Notes: generated from the letters alone by a model not told the origin. Shown: positions 29,796 to 41,286, numbered from the stretch's first letter. The stretch is 64,000 nt of DNA from Paracamarosporium sp. OC-R06-R3 (GCA_019828545.1 JACVRA010000050.1:1-64000); one strand, 5' to 3'. Made by a program: numbers and translations.

Positions 29796-32700
29796 CTACA
29801 AGACAAATCCACCCAAAGCCACATTCTTCCAGCTTCTTGTCGGGTGAGTATCTTCAAGCTCGACGCACCACCACAGTACCTCTTTCGTTTTGTCAAGTTG
29901 TCCGCTCTCCTCGTATGCTCGGGCTAGTGCATACCACGCTTCGGAGCAGTCCCACCCGGCACCACGCTTCGTCAAAGTCGACAAAAGACCAATTGCACGA
30001 TCCCGAGCAGCAAGGCGGTTGAGCTCAGGTGGTGATAGCTGGTTTTCAGCCGACGGTGTATGAGCAGTAAGATGTGCTGTTGGCGAGTCTGACGAATTTG
30101 GGATTGAAGGCGCGGGTGATGACAAGGGCGTGGGTGCACTTAGATCAGCTGCAGGCTCCAGAGGAATGACTTTGCAGTATATATCGAGCAAGATGTTAGA
30201 CAGCCCTACAATAGCTTCTGGGTGATCTGGGAAATGCAAAACAGCTCGCTCAAACTCTGCACGCGCATCGTGTTGGAGGCCTTGGGCTAATAGCAATTCT
30301 CCACGCTGAGAGATGATTAGAAATCGAGGCACTGACATTGAAGTGAGCAACTTACCGCAGCGTAAACGTCTCCCCAGAGCTCTTCTACGCTCTTTCCCCC
30401 TCCCCAACTCCTATCTGCAAAAGCTTTGCTGGTTGATGATTCCTGGGCTATCTCAGCCTCAAAGGCTTCTACGAGCTTCTGAGCTTCGGTCACCGCATCC
30501 TTTGCATCTTCATGCATGTCGGCTCGGGTATATAGACCACAAATGAACAACCATATTGAGGCCAGTAATGACACTTTCTGTCGACGCTCCTGAATTTTGG
30601 AGAAGTGTGGCTCCGGAGGAATATAACCCGGGTTTGGAAAGGGTGCAGGTAGCCTGGTATCCTGTTTGGGTGGCTGAGTGGTATGACCAGGAGGAGGCGG
30701 CACTGATGCAGGTGACATGTTGTGTGGTATCGGTCGTAATGAGCGGTCGTGGCTTTCTACTGACTTACGATTCGAACTTGAGACGGAGGAACGCCGAGCC
30801 GACCGGCTGCGTACGGTACTGTTCCGCACAGGTGTACTATCGGCCACACTATCTGGCAGCTGAGGTACCCCAGGTTCTTGTTGTCCATCCAACTCAGATT
30901 TCCTACGCAAGCTATTGGCACTCCTTTTTTGCAGCTTGCTAGGACTTCGCTGAACGCCGGAGTGGTCATCATGATGCCTGTGGGGTAATAAATGATGGTG
31001 ATGTTCTTTGGCATTGCCATTTGTGTTTTCGTCAGTGACTTGTATTGTGGGTGCATGAGATGTCTGCGTAGCCGCTGCCGAAGCGTTGGAACTAGCCACG
31101 GACGAATTCCGGACTATGTTATGCTTCAGTGGAGTCTTTACAGTTCCTTTCGATCGGAAAATGCTCCCTCGAATGGTCCCAACGGCGCTCTTTGGCGGGA
31201 CCATCGTGTTCATTGCGGTTGGTTTCGGCGAAGTCTTTTCAGTAGTTGGATCGCCCAAGAGCCGTGCGTATAGGGCGAGGAGCTCATCACATCCATCTAC
31301 GGCAGGCGTGGAACCTTCTACAATTTCCACTAGGGCTAGCTGTGTCATCTTGATCTCGAGTATCGCGCTCTTCTCGAAACGCTCCATTTGATCAACGATG
31401 CCCTGGCCTCGCCCAATCTTACCGTTGATTTCATTCAGATGTTCGCTGCGATATCCCTCAGTGTCATCCTTGCCAAACAGGATCGTAGGATCTCCGAATT
31501 GTTCAAAAGCCGCTTCGCACGCTTGCTCGGCGGCAGAGAAGTCCGATCTCGCAGTCAGAAGGAGCGCTAGTAAATGCCAAAAGGGTATCAACTTTCGCTC
31601 TCGTCCGTATTCAGTTGTATATGTTGGATTGATAATGTCGTCTGCGCTCGTCGAAGTCTTCTTCGCTGCTGATGAGAGAGCCTTCTTGACAACTTTGATA
31701 GAGCCAGGTATGTCTCTGGTTTCGGCAAATACCAAAGCTAGCGCATATAACGCTTCCAGATTGTTCGATTCTTCCAGTTTCGGGGCAAGTGATTTCTGGA
31801 GATAGGAGATAGCTTTGGCTTGTATACCCGCGCGAGCATCCGCTTCGTATGTGAAGCGTGCCCATTGAGCTAGGCTGATGCCAATGGCACAGTATGCGAC
31901 TGCAAGAGACCGGGGCTCCACAATCGTCTCGATAGATCGTGTGGAGCCTGCGTCGGATGTAGATAAATTAGTATGCTCGCTTTGTTCGAGCCATTTCTCA
32001 ATAGTGTGGCCGATCTCTAAAGCTTTCTCGGACTCCTTTCGGGAGCCAAAGCGGCAGAGGACTCTGATGGCTTCGGCTGATGTCCGGAGGACTGTACTAT
32101 CATCGTCGATTCCTGTGTCTTCCTCTCCGGTTTTCTCTGCTCGATCTTTCCCACGTGTGATGATCTCAACATACGAATCATATGCTTTGAATGCAATGTC
32201 AAAATCGGCGAGGGATGCATGGACGGTAAAGAGGTGGCGGAGGATTTGAGTGGAATGGAACGTTTTCGTGGCTGCCCTGTAGAGAATCTACGCGAGGGTG
32301 AGTTTTAACCTCTAGATTAATAGCTGGGTGACCTACATCTAACATGCATCTACCGACAGCTTCTTTGCCGCCAGCACCCAGGTCCTCATCAGTCCAAGTG
32401 GGTCCGCAGAGAACTCGCCAGTTGTCGATGGCGGAATTTACCCATTGTTCAATCTCAGTATTACTTTCGCTAGCTTTGGGGAAACTTGTCTCCTTCAACA
32501 ACAAGCTTTCGTAGATGGCCTCGACCTTCTTCAACTCCGCGCGCTGCTGGAGCCTGGAGTATGGCACCGTCGGGGGCTTTTCTGTGGTATTCTCTACGTG
32601 ACCAGACTCAGCTTCATACGGAACACCATACCGTAGCATAGCAGATAGGGTATTGTAGTATGCTTTCCACGCTAAACGCCGATGTTGGGTCGCATTTGCA

Positions 32701-33543
32701 CCCTCAGTTCCATCTCCTTTTGCAGTCGTCTCCCAATACTTGGCCCAGAATCGAAACGTTTGCAGAGCATCTGTAAGATCTGTATAGTTCCCTGCCTCAG
32801 AGGACTGGTCAGACAAGTGGCAGAGGCGCACGAGAAGATGTTCAGTCCACATCTTGAACTGGGAAGTCTCGTTGGCGACGGGCTTCGAAGACAGCCACGG
32901 GAGGATAGACGAGAAAGAAACGACGGCTTCTTCGATAGAGCCTGTCTTCTCATGCGACGAGCCTTTGAGGAAGGCGCCCTTGACAATGCAAGCCCTTGTC
33001 CAGCTGGTGGGCGTTGTTTCCTGCATCTTGGCCGCAACTGCCGCGAGGTCTTTTGGTAGCCGTGCAATAGCTAAGCCAGCCTCATCCAGCACATAATGTA
33101 GCCATGCCAGACACACGGTGGCCTGAAAGGCATCCTGCACATGATTCCCCTCCTCGTCTATGGCGGTGAGCAGCGACGGTATGACGGTGGACAGGCCGGA
33201 GGAGGCGGTCGAGGAGGCGGTCGAGGGTCTCTGGGTGCTGTATTTGGCTATCTGTGCTTCAGCGCGCGCTGTCTTGGTGAGGCCTGGGGCACTGTTAGCT
33301 GCTGTAGGGGCTGGAGGGCGGGGCGCTGACATTGTCGGTGCGGCGCATGCTTCTCGACCTTCCTGCACAACTCAGGAACGTCGTTCCAGCGTCCGGCACA
33401 GCGAGCGTCGTCCAATTGGGCAATGTAGCGCAGAGCTTTGTCGCTCTCTGGGTGGTTCTGCTGGAGCGTGAGCTAGAAATTCGAGATGACGTCGCCGTAC
33501 GAGGCCTTGAGTCGCAAGTCGTAGGAGGGGGACGTACACCCAT
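29796..33543 (-). CDS. YPP1: YPP1-type TPR protein (PI4-kinase scaffold / cargo transport), 1178 aa
   Basis: Five exons: 33543-33538, 33472-33331, 33283-32337, 32287-30356 and 30305-29796, all in phase. The N-terminal part (QLDDARCAGRWNDVPELCRK, then EKHAPHRQCLTKTARAEAQI across intron 2) is the conserved opening of fungal Ypp1 proteins. TPR-like helix pairs continue to about residue 700 (AVAYCAIGISLAQWARF, LEALYALALVFAETRDIPG, FWHLLALLLTARSDFSAAEQA). A long disordered insert rich in Ser/Pro/His follows, then C-terminal TPRs (RGELLLAQGLQHDARAEFER, AWYALARAYEESGQLDKT). Yeast Ypp1 (TTC7 in animals) links PI4-kinase Stt4 to Efr3 at the plasma membrane. The first exon is only six bases (Met-Gly) and is inferred from GTACGT and TTTCTAG splice signals. 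It is divergent from RIX1. Confidence 0.82.
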
Positions 33544-33824
33544 GGTGGTAGGAATAGGGGCCTATCGCGATAGACGGGGCACGAGGATGTGCAGATTCAT
33601 GTTCGAGGGAGGAATACCGGGAAAAGATGACTGCAACACTGCAAATACCCAAGCCACTCAACGCACGTTGTCCCACGAGGCGCCGTGAATGTAGGCGACG
33701 CCCCCCTGTCGCTTGGCGGCCCACTAGCGCGAGCCATCCAAAAAAGTTGACCGTCGTGCCAGTGCTCCTCCAACGGCCTGCATCGCAGAGGATTGGCAAG
33801 AGTCGGGAGAGCTGGGTCGACAGG
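33544..33824. promoter_or_regulatory. Bidirectional promoter between YPP1 and RIX1
   Basis: Only 281 bp separate the two start codons, which point away from each other, so one shared promoter region is expected. No TATA box is obvious, as is common for housekeeping pairs. Confidence 0.5.
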
Positions 33825-36203
33825 ATGGCTCCGATCGCGACTGAGCTGGCGACATTGCGCGCCCTCACGTTCCGCATCTCTTCGACGACAACATCGCAGC
33901 TTCCCCAGCACGTGCCTGCCATAGCTGCATCTCTCGCAAGCTGCAGGACTCTGCTCTCGTCCGCCCCGGCTTCTACCTCCAAAACTGCGTCCGAAGCCTC
34001 GGTAGCAGTCCACAAGTACCGGACTCTTCTCTCGACGCTGCTTCAAGACCGGACTATCCAAGGAAGATGGGCCGCAATCGTTCTCATCAAGTCAACCATT
34101 GAGATTGGAGGCTGGGAAACTCTGCAGAAGAGCTTGCCATGGGTCCGAGGACTTCTGGGAATACTGACCAAGCCGGATCCGTTTTCTTCAAAACAACTTT
34201 GTATCATTACACTGACGCGCATCTTCTTCCTTACCCGGGAATACCCTACGCTCGTCCGCGAGATCACCACGCCTTCTTTGTCTCCCTTCATACAGTCAGC
34301 TCTACAGGTTGCAGCAACGCGGACTTCACCGGCTCTTCTGGAGGCCATCTTGGAGAGCTTCAATCAGCTACTTCCGCGACACCCAACCACTTTCCGGTCT
34401 CATCTCAAGCAGATCCAGCAGCTTCTCAGCCAGACGCTTGCGCCAACTCCATCTAGCAAGCTAAGCCCTGAGCAAGCTTCAGGAACTCGGCCCGAAGTGA
34501 CAATCGCCGTCTCTGAGGCTGCTCGACGCCTGTATACCCAATTGCCATGCAGTGCACCAAAGGGGGCCTCGGCTGAGGAATGGCAAGCATCATTCAAAAA
34601 GACAATTGAAAATACGCATCGCCTCGGTGATAAGGTGTTCCGGGCAGTGGTGGAAGAATGGAAATCCTCGACACGTGATGCGGCAGCTACAAATGGGCAT
34701 ATTCTAGACGACGAGGTTCAAGATTTGAATGTGGACTCAATGTCCCTGCCGCCATGGTCAGGCATCTATGCCGGTGGAGAACGCCTCCTCGGTCTTTTAG
34801 ACTTGGTCAAGACTTACATCCTCTGCCCGACTACTGCATCAATCAACCTCAATATTGGAGGGGTGGTGGACCTCATTACCAGATTGTTGTCGCTCACGAT
34901 ACCATCAGCAAAGGGGCAAGTATTTCATAACTCGATCAAGTTCAACAACCAAGTCAGCAAGGAAGAGCGAGAAAATCTCTGGCTTATTCTACCGAAAGTG
35001 CACATGGCTGCTATTGATATGTTACTCGCTTTGACGCAACGTAGCGACGCCAGCACTACCGCGATTGACGCTGCGATGCTTGATCAGATAGTCTGGATGT
35101 TCGCGTCCGAGAAAGACTTTCAGGGCGTTCGAACGGCTTGTTACTTAGCTGTCGCCGAACTGCTCCGGAGGTCGGGCATCGCGCTACCTAAATCATCGAT
35201 CGACCCGCTCAGTGACATAATTCGTAAATGCTGCGATGATTTACTCCCGGTAGAAACGAATAACACTCAGGCAAAACAACCTTCAGCACTGCCAAAGACG
35301 AACGGAAATACGCAGCCCACCACGAATGCGGACGCGTTTTTGAACGCTCCTAAGGCAAAAAATAACTCCGGCAACTTCTCGGGCCTGCAGGCTGCCGCAC
35401 TTACCCTGCTACCGGTCTTGTTTACCCACATTCGGCCACAACATCTGTCAGATTCTCTGAGAGCTCGCATGGACCGTACCGCCGTCCTCGTGAGGGACAA
35501 AGATGCCATGATGGCCAGCGTGCTCAACCCGCCACCCAGCAGAAAATTTGGAAAGCCAGCCGCGAGCATCTTGCCGTTCTTAGCGCAAAGTCAATCTGGC
35601 GAGAAAGAGGTGGAGGCCCTGTTGAGACCTCGAATGCCAGTCATCCACACAGGCACGCATGAGTCAGAGGCTATTACTGAAGATGAAGTTGAAGAAGAGA
35701 CGTCAGAGGACGGAGAAGGAAATGAAGAATTTGTTGGAAATGAGTTGGACACGTTGTTGGGGACGGCGTCAACAAGGGACGCCACAGGTGGTGATGTTGC
35801 GATGACAGAGGCAGCTGATGCGGCGGCCCTGGCTACTAAGTCAAATCATCACTCGGATGAAAATCTTGAACGTGCAAACGCTGTCGCTAAGCGTCCGCAG
35901 GAGGACGTTTTGCCGCTTTCACCACCAAAGCGAGTGAAAGTGAGCGAGGAGACAGAGCAGGTCCGTACCCTAACTCAACCGGTGCCGTCTTCAACACTGG
36001 TACCGACGACAATTGTGGCTCCTGTGTTAGAAACGCCCGCGGTAGTACCAGAATTACCCTCTAGTGTGCATGATTCGGCTCCAATAACATCAGCCGCGCA
36101 GGCAGCAGGAGCGTCAACGACAGAAATTCCAGATGGAGATAGTGACGATGACGACAAAATTTCGCTAGTTCTAGGGCAGGATACAGATTCCGAGTCCGAA
36201 TAG
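33825..36203 (+). CDS. RIX1: Pre-rRNA-processing protein RIX1, 792 aa
   Basis: Single exon. ATG 33825 (MAPIATELATLRALTFRI) is chosen because the frame upstream is Arg/Pro-rich and not family-like. Helical repeats cover residues about 1-550, including IQGRWAAIVLIKSTIEIGGW and the LTRIFFLTREYPTLVREIT segment typical of the RIX1 N-terminal domain. The C-terminal 200 residues are acidic and disordered (EDEVEEETSEDGEGNEEF) and carry a basic nuclear signal PPKRVKV. Rix1 (Ipi2) forms a nuclear complex with Ipi1 and Ipi3 that recruits the AAA ATPase Rea1/Mdn1 to pre-60S particles and is needed for ITS2 processing and 60S export. It is divergent from YPP1. Confidence 0.9.
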   Translation: MAPIATELATLRALTFRISSTTTSQLPQHVPAIAASLASCRTLLSSAPASTSKTASEASVAVHKYRTLLSTLLQDRTIQGRWAAIVLIKSTIEIGGWETLQKSLPWVRGLLGILTKPDPFSSKQLCIITLTRIFFLTREYPTLVREITTPSLSPFIQSALQVAATRTSPALLEAILESFNQLLPRHPTTFRSHLKQIQQLLSQTLAPTPSSKLSPEQASGTRPEVTIAVSEAARRLYTQLPCSAPKGASAEEWQASFKKTIENTHRLGDKVFRAVVEEWKSSTRDAAATNGHILDDEVQDLNVDSMSLPPWSGIYAGGERLLGLLDLVKTYILCPTTASINLNIGGVVDLITRLLSLTIPSAKGQVFHNSIKFNNQVSKEERENLWLILPKVHMAAIDMLLALTQRSDASTTAIDAAMLDQIVWMFASEKDFQGVRTACYLAVAELLRRSGIALPKSSIDPLSDIIRKCCDDLLPVETNNTQAKQPSALPKTNGNTQPTTNADAFLNAPKAKNNSGNFSGLQAAALTLLPVLFTHIRPQHLSDSLRARMDRTAVLVRDKDAMMASVLNPPPSRKFGKPAASILPFLAQSQSGEKEVEALLRPRMPVIHTGTHESEAITEDEVEEETSEDGEGNEEFVGNELDTLLGTASTRDATGGDVAMTEAADAAALATKSNHHSDENLERANAVAKRPQEDVLPLSPPKRVKVSEETEQVRTLTQPVPSSTLVPTTIVAPVLETPAVVPELPSSVHDSAPITSAAQAAGASTTEIPDGDSDDDDKISLVLGQDTDSESE

Positions 36204-36514
36204 ATGATTTAGTTAGGTGGACACTTGATTACTATTGTCTCGAGTCCACAATAGGCGAACACTGTGACGGTGAGTGCACGGACCATGGGTGAAGCCTCTC
36301 CTCAACCACTCTTCGTCCACACATATACCTGTAACCGATTAGTCTTTAGCCTCACCTCACAAGTTCATAATTGAATTTTCAAGTTCACTTCGCTACCTTT
36401 ATCCCACACCCTGATCTGCTCTGAACTTCTACAAATACCATCGCCTCCCTTCACATGACCCTTCCTTTAACCAACGACGAGCTTATCCTCTACCAGAGCC
36501 CCTGACCATCCATC
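36204..36514. other. Intergenic, promoter of the 371-aa gene
   Basis: 311 bp; CT-rich leader before ATG 36515. Nothing else seen. Confidence 0.4.
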
Positions 36515-37630
36515 ATGATGGCCACAATCAAGCGTTCTTCCACCGATTCTAGCGACGCCGAGCTTCCATACAAGCGCCCTCGACATCAATCTAGGGCCAA
36601 ACTTCAACCTGCTCCAGTCAATACATCACGCCCCGAGGTCATCTACATCTCTTCTACATCCCCGGGGCTTTCTGAAAATGCGTTAATTCCCGAGCAGATG
36701 GAACCTTGCGGCGGCATCCGACCCAGCGACGACTTCCAAGACGTGGTCATCAACTCAACCGAGGGCCTTACAGCGGGACGAAGCGCACGCTCCGGAATCG
36801 AGCACTACCTCTACCTCAGTGCACATCATGCTCATAGATACAAGAACATCTCCGTGGACTTCGACGACTACAGACGCGCTGCGCCGGTCAACGCCCCATT
36901 CTCAGAACCCCTCCCCGAGATCCCGCCGCAAACCATCAATCTAGGGCCGCAGAACTCACGGGTAGACTACACAAAGTACCCCTTGCCGCGTATCGACTAC
37001 GACAATCCCATCTACGAAGCCCAGACCTACAACCCAGTCATACCCCTCGCCATCCTCCGCCTAGCAGAGAAGAACCTCCCATTCATGAACTTCGACTCCG
37101 ACCTCGAGCATCTTCCCAACACAAGTCCCACGGAGCCCGCTCCAATGCTCCCTTACGCAGGTGAGATCGGGCTTCCGTTCTTGGGCCTCACGACGTACTG
37201 GCTACCTAGGCCAGACGACCAAATCATCACTATCCTCTTCCTGCCAAACTTCTACGAGGACAAGAGGCACGCAATCGGGTACTACACGCAGAAGAATCCT
37301 TCGAATCGTCTCTGTTCCATTGTATTCACGCCGTGCACCACCGATGAGCTTCAGCTGGCGGGACTGCTAGACCACGCTGATTTTGAGGGGTACGACAGTG
37401 GCGAGGAATATTCGGGGACTGACTGGTGTGAGATGGAGGTTGGTGCAAAAGATGGGGAGTGGATCTCCGGGGGTTCGTTGGAGCGCCAGCAGAGGTGGGA
37501 GGATGTGGAGTATATTGTGAGCTGGGAGTGGGACGTTAGGGCGAGAATTACGCTGAGGAGTATTGCGGAGGACAGCCGAGAGGCGAGCGCGAGAGATGCG
37601 TGGTGGTGGGGTAACCATTTGTGCGAATAG
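36515..37630 (+). CDS. Unrecognised 371-aa protein
   Basis: Single exon starting with two Met codons (MMATIKRSS). Residues 1-40 are basic and polar with a bipartite-like nuclear signal (YKRPRHQSRAK). Residues about 90-125 are conserved-looking (IEHYLYLSAHHAHRYKNISV). The central part is Pro- and Tyr-rich (YDNPIYEAQTYNPVIPLAIL). The C-terminal third is acidic and Trp-rich (EYSGTDWCEMEV, EYIVSWEWDVRARITLRSI). There is no signal peptide, membrane span or catalytic motif known to me. Third-position C/G preference and length support a real gene. It sits between RIX1 and a gene-free spacer. Confidence 0.65.
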   Translation: MMATIKRSSTDSSDAELPYKRPRHQSRAKLQPAPVNTSRPEVIYISSTSPGLSENALIPEQMEPCGGIRPSDDFQDVVINSTEGLTAGRSARSGIEHYLYLSAHHAHRYKNISVDFDDYRRAAPVNAPFSEPLPEIPPQTINLGPQNSRVDYTKYPLPRIDYDNPIYEAQTYNPVIPLAILRLAEKNLPFMNFDSDLEHLPNTSPTEPAPMLPYAGEIGLPFLGLTTYWLPRPDDQIITILFLPNFYEDKRHAIGYYTQKNPSNRLCSIVFTPCTTDELQLAGLLDHADFEGYDSGEEYSGTDWCEMEVGAKDGEWISGGSLERQQRWEDVEYIVSWEWDVRARITLRSIAEDSREASARDAWWWGNHLCE

Positions 37631-38257
37631 GCATCAGAGTGCGTGGTTTTGTGGATGATGCTGTGGGATTTTTGGAGTAATGAGTGCGTTGCTGGCCTCG
37701 GTAATATGGCAGGTTATGGCGTTGACAGTGGTTTTGGAAGGACGATTTTGCACCGCATTGGCCTGCGGGATTCGTTAAGTTCCACGGATTCGTCTATTTT
37801 GACTGAGCTTTGGCGTTCCACATGCATGTTTCTGAGGAGTACTTTTATTGAGTTGGTAGCCACAGAAGCACACGACAGACGTATTAGATAGCAGTGACAG
37901 TTTTATACTAGTTTTTCCCTTATCAAGCTCGGTATGCATTGAGTTCCTAAACGTACGAGCTCTTCGAGTAATTTATAAAGTAGTTCATAAAGTTCTTCCG
38001 TCAATCACGCTCAAGGCAGCCTGCCATCTACTACGTAGTAGATACTCATACGCGAGTATGCGCCTCATAAAAGCCTGTGTGCAAACATGCGCCAGTTGTT
38101 TTACAACGTACGTACGCCACCACATTAGCCCTCCGAAAGCCTACGGGTCAGACATGCAATTTCCGCGATATCACTAACTTCACAAGACACAATAGTCCGT
38201 CAACCACCTTCGACACCCATCTCCCTCACCTCTTTGCTCCCTCGTCATCCACTTTCC
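37631..38257. other. Convergent intergenic region
   Basis: 627 bp between the ends of two genes; no gene found. A perfect CTACTACGTAGTAG palindrome lies at about 38029-38042. Confidence 0.4.
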
Positions 38258-39094
38258 CTACAACTTCGCCTTCGACCTCCCCTCCCCCTCCCCATCCCGA
38301 ACACCAACCTCACACGTCATCAAGATGGCCGTATCCCTCAACGCCGGCACCCTACTCTCCCAATTAACCCTCTGATACTCCTCATCCGTCAGCATCTCCG
38401 CAAAATGCAGGATACTCGGATAGTGCGCGAGAGCAATCTCATCCCAGCCTTGTCCGTCCTGTGCATCCTTGGCTCTAGCAACGCCATTTGTGTGCGTTAC
38501 ACCGCCTACGATTTTGGCGGTGCCGCCGTGGCGTTTGCCGATGGAGGAGGCGAATGCGGCGCCGTAGTTGAGGTAGGAGGGTTTTTTGTCGGGGTGGAAG
38601 GAGAGGAGATTGAACATGGAGACTGGGGCGTGGGATGATGGGTTGTCGGTGCTGGTCGTGAAGGAGCGGATCCAGGATTGGAGGTCGGTTGAGAGTTCGA
38701 GGTTCTGTGCTGAGGGTGTTGTTTGACTGTTTTGGAACGCGCCACTGAGCTTGGGCACGCTGGTAGGATCAGGATGGAGGAGCTTGTTGTTTTTTGTGGC
38801 GAAGTCTTGGGTGAGGCGGGAGGGGACGCCGGCTGTGATGCTCCAGTGGTGCTGGACTAGCGATTGTAGGGATGAGGACAGGGCGTCTGTGCCCGGCAGT
38901 ATGAGAAGAAAGTCCCAGTGGATGTTCTGAGCCATTAGATGCTCCGTGGAAAACGTTGAAGGAAGAATAATCCAGCGGATCACGCGCGATATTACCAGTG
39001 GAGACACGTTAGATTTGAGAGCTGCGAGGAAAGATTGCTGAGCATCCTGAACGGTGGGGTATAGAGCGACGAGGTGGAGTGTGCAGAGTGGCAT
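38258..39094 (-). CDS. Unrecognised 278-aa protein, possibly ferredoxin-like barrel (DUF1330-like)
   Basis: Single exon from ATG 39094 (MPLCTLHLVALYPT). The opening beta-strand followed by a helix (VQDAQQSFLAALKSN), and later SMFNLLSFHPDKKPSYLNYG with AKIVGGVTH, resembles two ferredoxin-like alpha/beta units such as those of the DUF1330/EthD group. That assignment rests on pattern only. EIALAHYPSILHFAEMLTDEEYQ matches the usual final strand-helix of such barrels. No signal peptide. It lies 182 bp downstream of an SDR gene on the same strand, so an enzyme or accessory protein acting on small molecules is conceivable. Confidence 0.6.
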   Translation of the reverse strand: MPLCTLHLVALYPTVQDAQQSFLAALKSNVSPLVISRVIRWIILPSTFSTEHLMAQNIHWDFLLILPGTDALSSSLQSLVQHHWSITAGVPSRLTQDFATKNNKLLHPDPTSVPKLSGAFQNSQTTPSAQNLELSTDLQSWIRSFTTSTDNPSSHAPVSMFNLLSFHPDKKPSYLNYGAAFASSIGKRHGGTAKIVGGVTHTNGVARAKDAQDGQGWDEIALAHYPSILHFAEMLTDEEYQRVNWESRVPALRDTAILMTCEVGVRDGEGEGRSKAKL

Positions 39095-39276
39095 TGTAAG
39101 ATTTCGTGCTGCTTATTGTAGCGAGAGTCTTTCAGCTTTGGTGGATATATTCTATACAGAAACTTCTGATAAAGTTATGTAGTGGTTCATTTGTAGTAGT
39201 TCTTGAGAGATGATGTAAGGCGGTTGGGGTAAATGCCGAGGTCCAACATGCATCCACACTAAACCACACACTCTAA

Positions 39277-40555
39277 TCACTCGTTATCCTGCTCATCCTG
39301 ATCCATGTCATCACCTGTTCTGTCCCTCTCCTCCTCCGTCGGCCCAACCACAGGAAAAGATAAATGTTTCCAGTCTTCGATCTAGGATTTAATTAGCGTT
39401 GTCCTTTCAGCTGTTGCCATCCCTGCCTTACCTCTTCAATCACACTCCTTAGCCGATCTCGAATACTTTCTACTGCGTAGCTGCCCAGCAGCAATCTCAA
39501 TGGTGGAAAGCTACAGTGGCCTAGTTGCCACACCAATTCTGCGCTCTTGACTGCGCTAACAGGTTGTCGATCGTTCAACCACTGTATCATTCGTTTGGCA
39601 TGCCCAGCTGGACTCGTTGGCGTATTATACGGCTCACTCAACCTCTCCTTCACAAAGAAATGTCCGTACCGTTTTGGCTTGGGCGGACCACCCTTTCTAG
39701 CGTCTTCACCGCCCACAACAATATCTTCGGGTTCATCTAGCCGGACATGCCCGGGTTCTACCAACGTAGCTTTTATATTGAAACAGTCGATCTCATAGAG
39801 CATGGACTCGATAAGGCCCTCAACAGCGTACTTGGTGGCGCAGTAGGGGCCGAGACCCGGAACGCCGAGAGCACCAGCTGTCGAGGAGAAAATGAGATAG
39901 CGTCCAGAGTTTTGGGCGCGAAAGTGTGGGAGTGAGAGCTGGATGATGTGCAGTGTGCCGAGGAAGTTTGTGTTGAATTGGTTACGGAGGTCGTAGTCGT
40001 CTTGATCTTCGCATGCTCCGATCACGCCTGGAAGAGCTTAACATACGCCGTGATAGGGAGACAACGAGACATACCATAGCCAGTGCAACTGCGATGTATA
40101 TGATTAGCTTGATTGCGAAGCTCAGATTGCGAAGATAGAACGTACTTTGCGATAATGTCGATGCGTCCCCAGTACTCGATGCTTTTTCTTATGACATGGT
40201 CTACTGTCTCTCTGACCCGTACATCGCATAGCATTCCTAAGCAATTCTTTTCTTGCTGCCACTTCTCCATCTGCTCAATCGTGTTCTCCTGCGTCCACCC
40301 TACCGCGGTGCACTTGTCACCGTGCGATAGTAAGGCTCGGACAAGTGAACGGCCCATATGGCCCGTTGCGCCAAAGACCTACATTCGCGCCATCAGCAAC
40401 ACGCTCGGCATCAGAAACAGTAAACCTACCACCCATGATGCTGGCTTCTGAGGACTATGCTCGGACGGCGGGTCGCATGTGGCAGGCAGCTTTAGGTTTG
40501 GGTGATGCGACGCAGCTGCTGGCGACAGACTTTGGCTAGCCGTGTCGATGTCCAT
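39277..40555 (-). CDS. Short-chain dehydrogenase/reductase, 357 aa, five exons
   Basis: Exons 40555-40430, 40378-40146, 40088-40075 (14 bases), 40027-39432 and 39381-39277; all phases fit. The Rossmann fold begins at residue 43 with VFGATGHMGRSLVRALL, a GxxGxxG nucleotide-binding loop of the atypical kind. The NNAG-equivalent is ANCTGYG, followed by NQFNTNFLGTLHIIQLSLP. Catalytic residues are Ser173, Tyr186 and Lys190 (FSSTAG...PYCATK). The last exon adds an acidic tail (WKHLSFPVVGPTEEERDRTG) that would be missed if translation ran into the intron. The first 42 residues are Ser/Pro-rich and not part of the fold. Substrate unknown; NAD(P)-dependent oxidoreduction of an alcohol or ketone is expected. 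Confidence 0.82.
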
Positions 40556-40804
40556 TGCGGAGAGAGACCAGAGTTGGCGCAGGCGGAATGCTGTTCCTGG
40601 AGGCGGGGATGTGGGGAGCTTGCGGAGCCAATCGGAGGCATGCAATTGATGGCATCGCCGTCCCGCAGAGCCTCAGGTGGAGCACCCCCAAGGCGATGCA
40701 GGTGCGAGATCGTAGTCATGGCTTTTCGATGAGCTTCCTAATACCCATAGATGTCGCCTAATAGATGCTTGGTACAGATCGTGTCTTCATGCGATGCTGT
40801 CGCG

Positions 40805-41044
40805 TTAGACAAGCAGCTCCCTCCGTTGGTCAACTAGGAAACGTATCCCTTGAACGAAAAGCTGGCTCGGGACGGTATTCTGCCGGTTCATGAAGTTGCT
40901 GACCAGGATAAATAAGACGACAAAGATGTCGAGCAATAACGGCGAATGCAGGAAAAAGTGATGGCCAAGAATTAGAAAGGCTTGCACCCGGTATCGGCTC
41001 CGTATCGACCGGATGACCCTCGTTGTGCTTGGATCACGAGCCAT
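40805..41044 (-). CDS. Hypothetical 79-aa single-pass membrane protein (weak)
   Basis: ATG 41044 opens a basic N-terminus (TRVIRSIRSRYRVQAF), then a hydrophobic stretch (FLHSPLLLDIFVVLFILVSNF) long enough to span a membrane. A basic C-terminus follows. Codon third positions are mostly C/G/T as in neighbours. No homologous family known to me. It lies between the divergent SDR and MMM1 genes and may also be a chance frame. Confidence 0.35.
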   Translation of the reverse strand: MARDPSTTRVIRSIRSRYRVQAFLILGHHFFLHSPLLLDIFVVLFILVSNFMNRQNTVPSQLFVQGIRFLVDQRRELLV

Positions 41045-41286
41045 GGCGCATCAACGAGTGCCAGGGTTACCAGTGTCGAATAACGTGTGCGCTCTCAAGG
41101 ACGTTTGCAAGGGCGTGAAGGAGATGTTGTGTTGTGTACAACTCAGCTAGCCTACAGATGGAGCCCTTATCGATATCGGCTGTTTAAGGTCCAAACCCCT
41201 GTCACTTTCTGTTCCGCATCATTCAGGCATCGCGGTCATTATTGACTACACATGTCCAACTCCCTGCCAACCACCAAATATGCAGG

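Noticed and set aside
33473..34061. Long minus-strand frames over the RIX1 5' end
   Set aside because: Antisense to RIX1 and low in protein-like features; only the YPP1 N-terminal exons in this area are supported.
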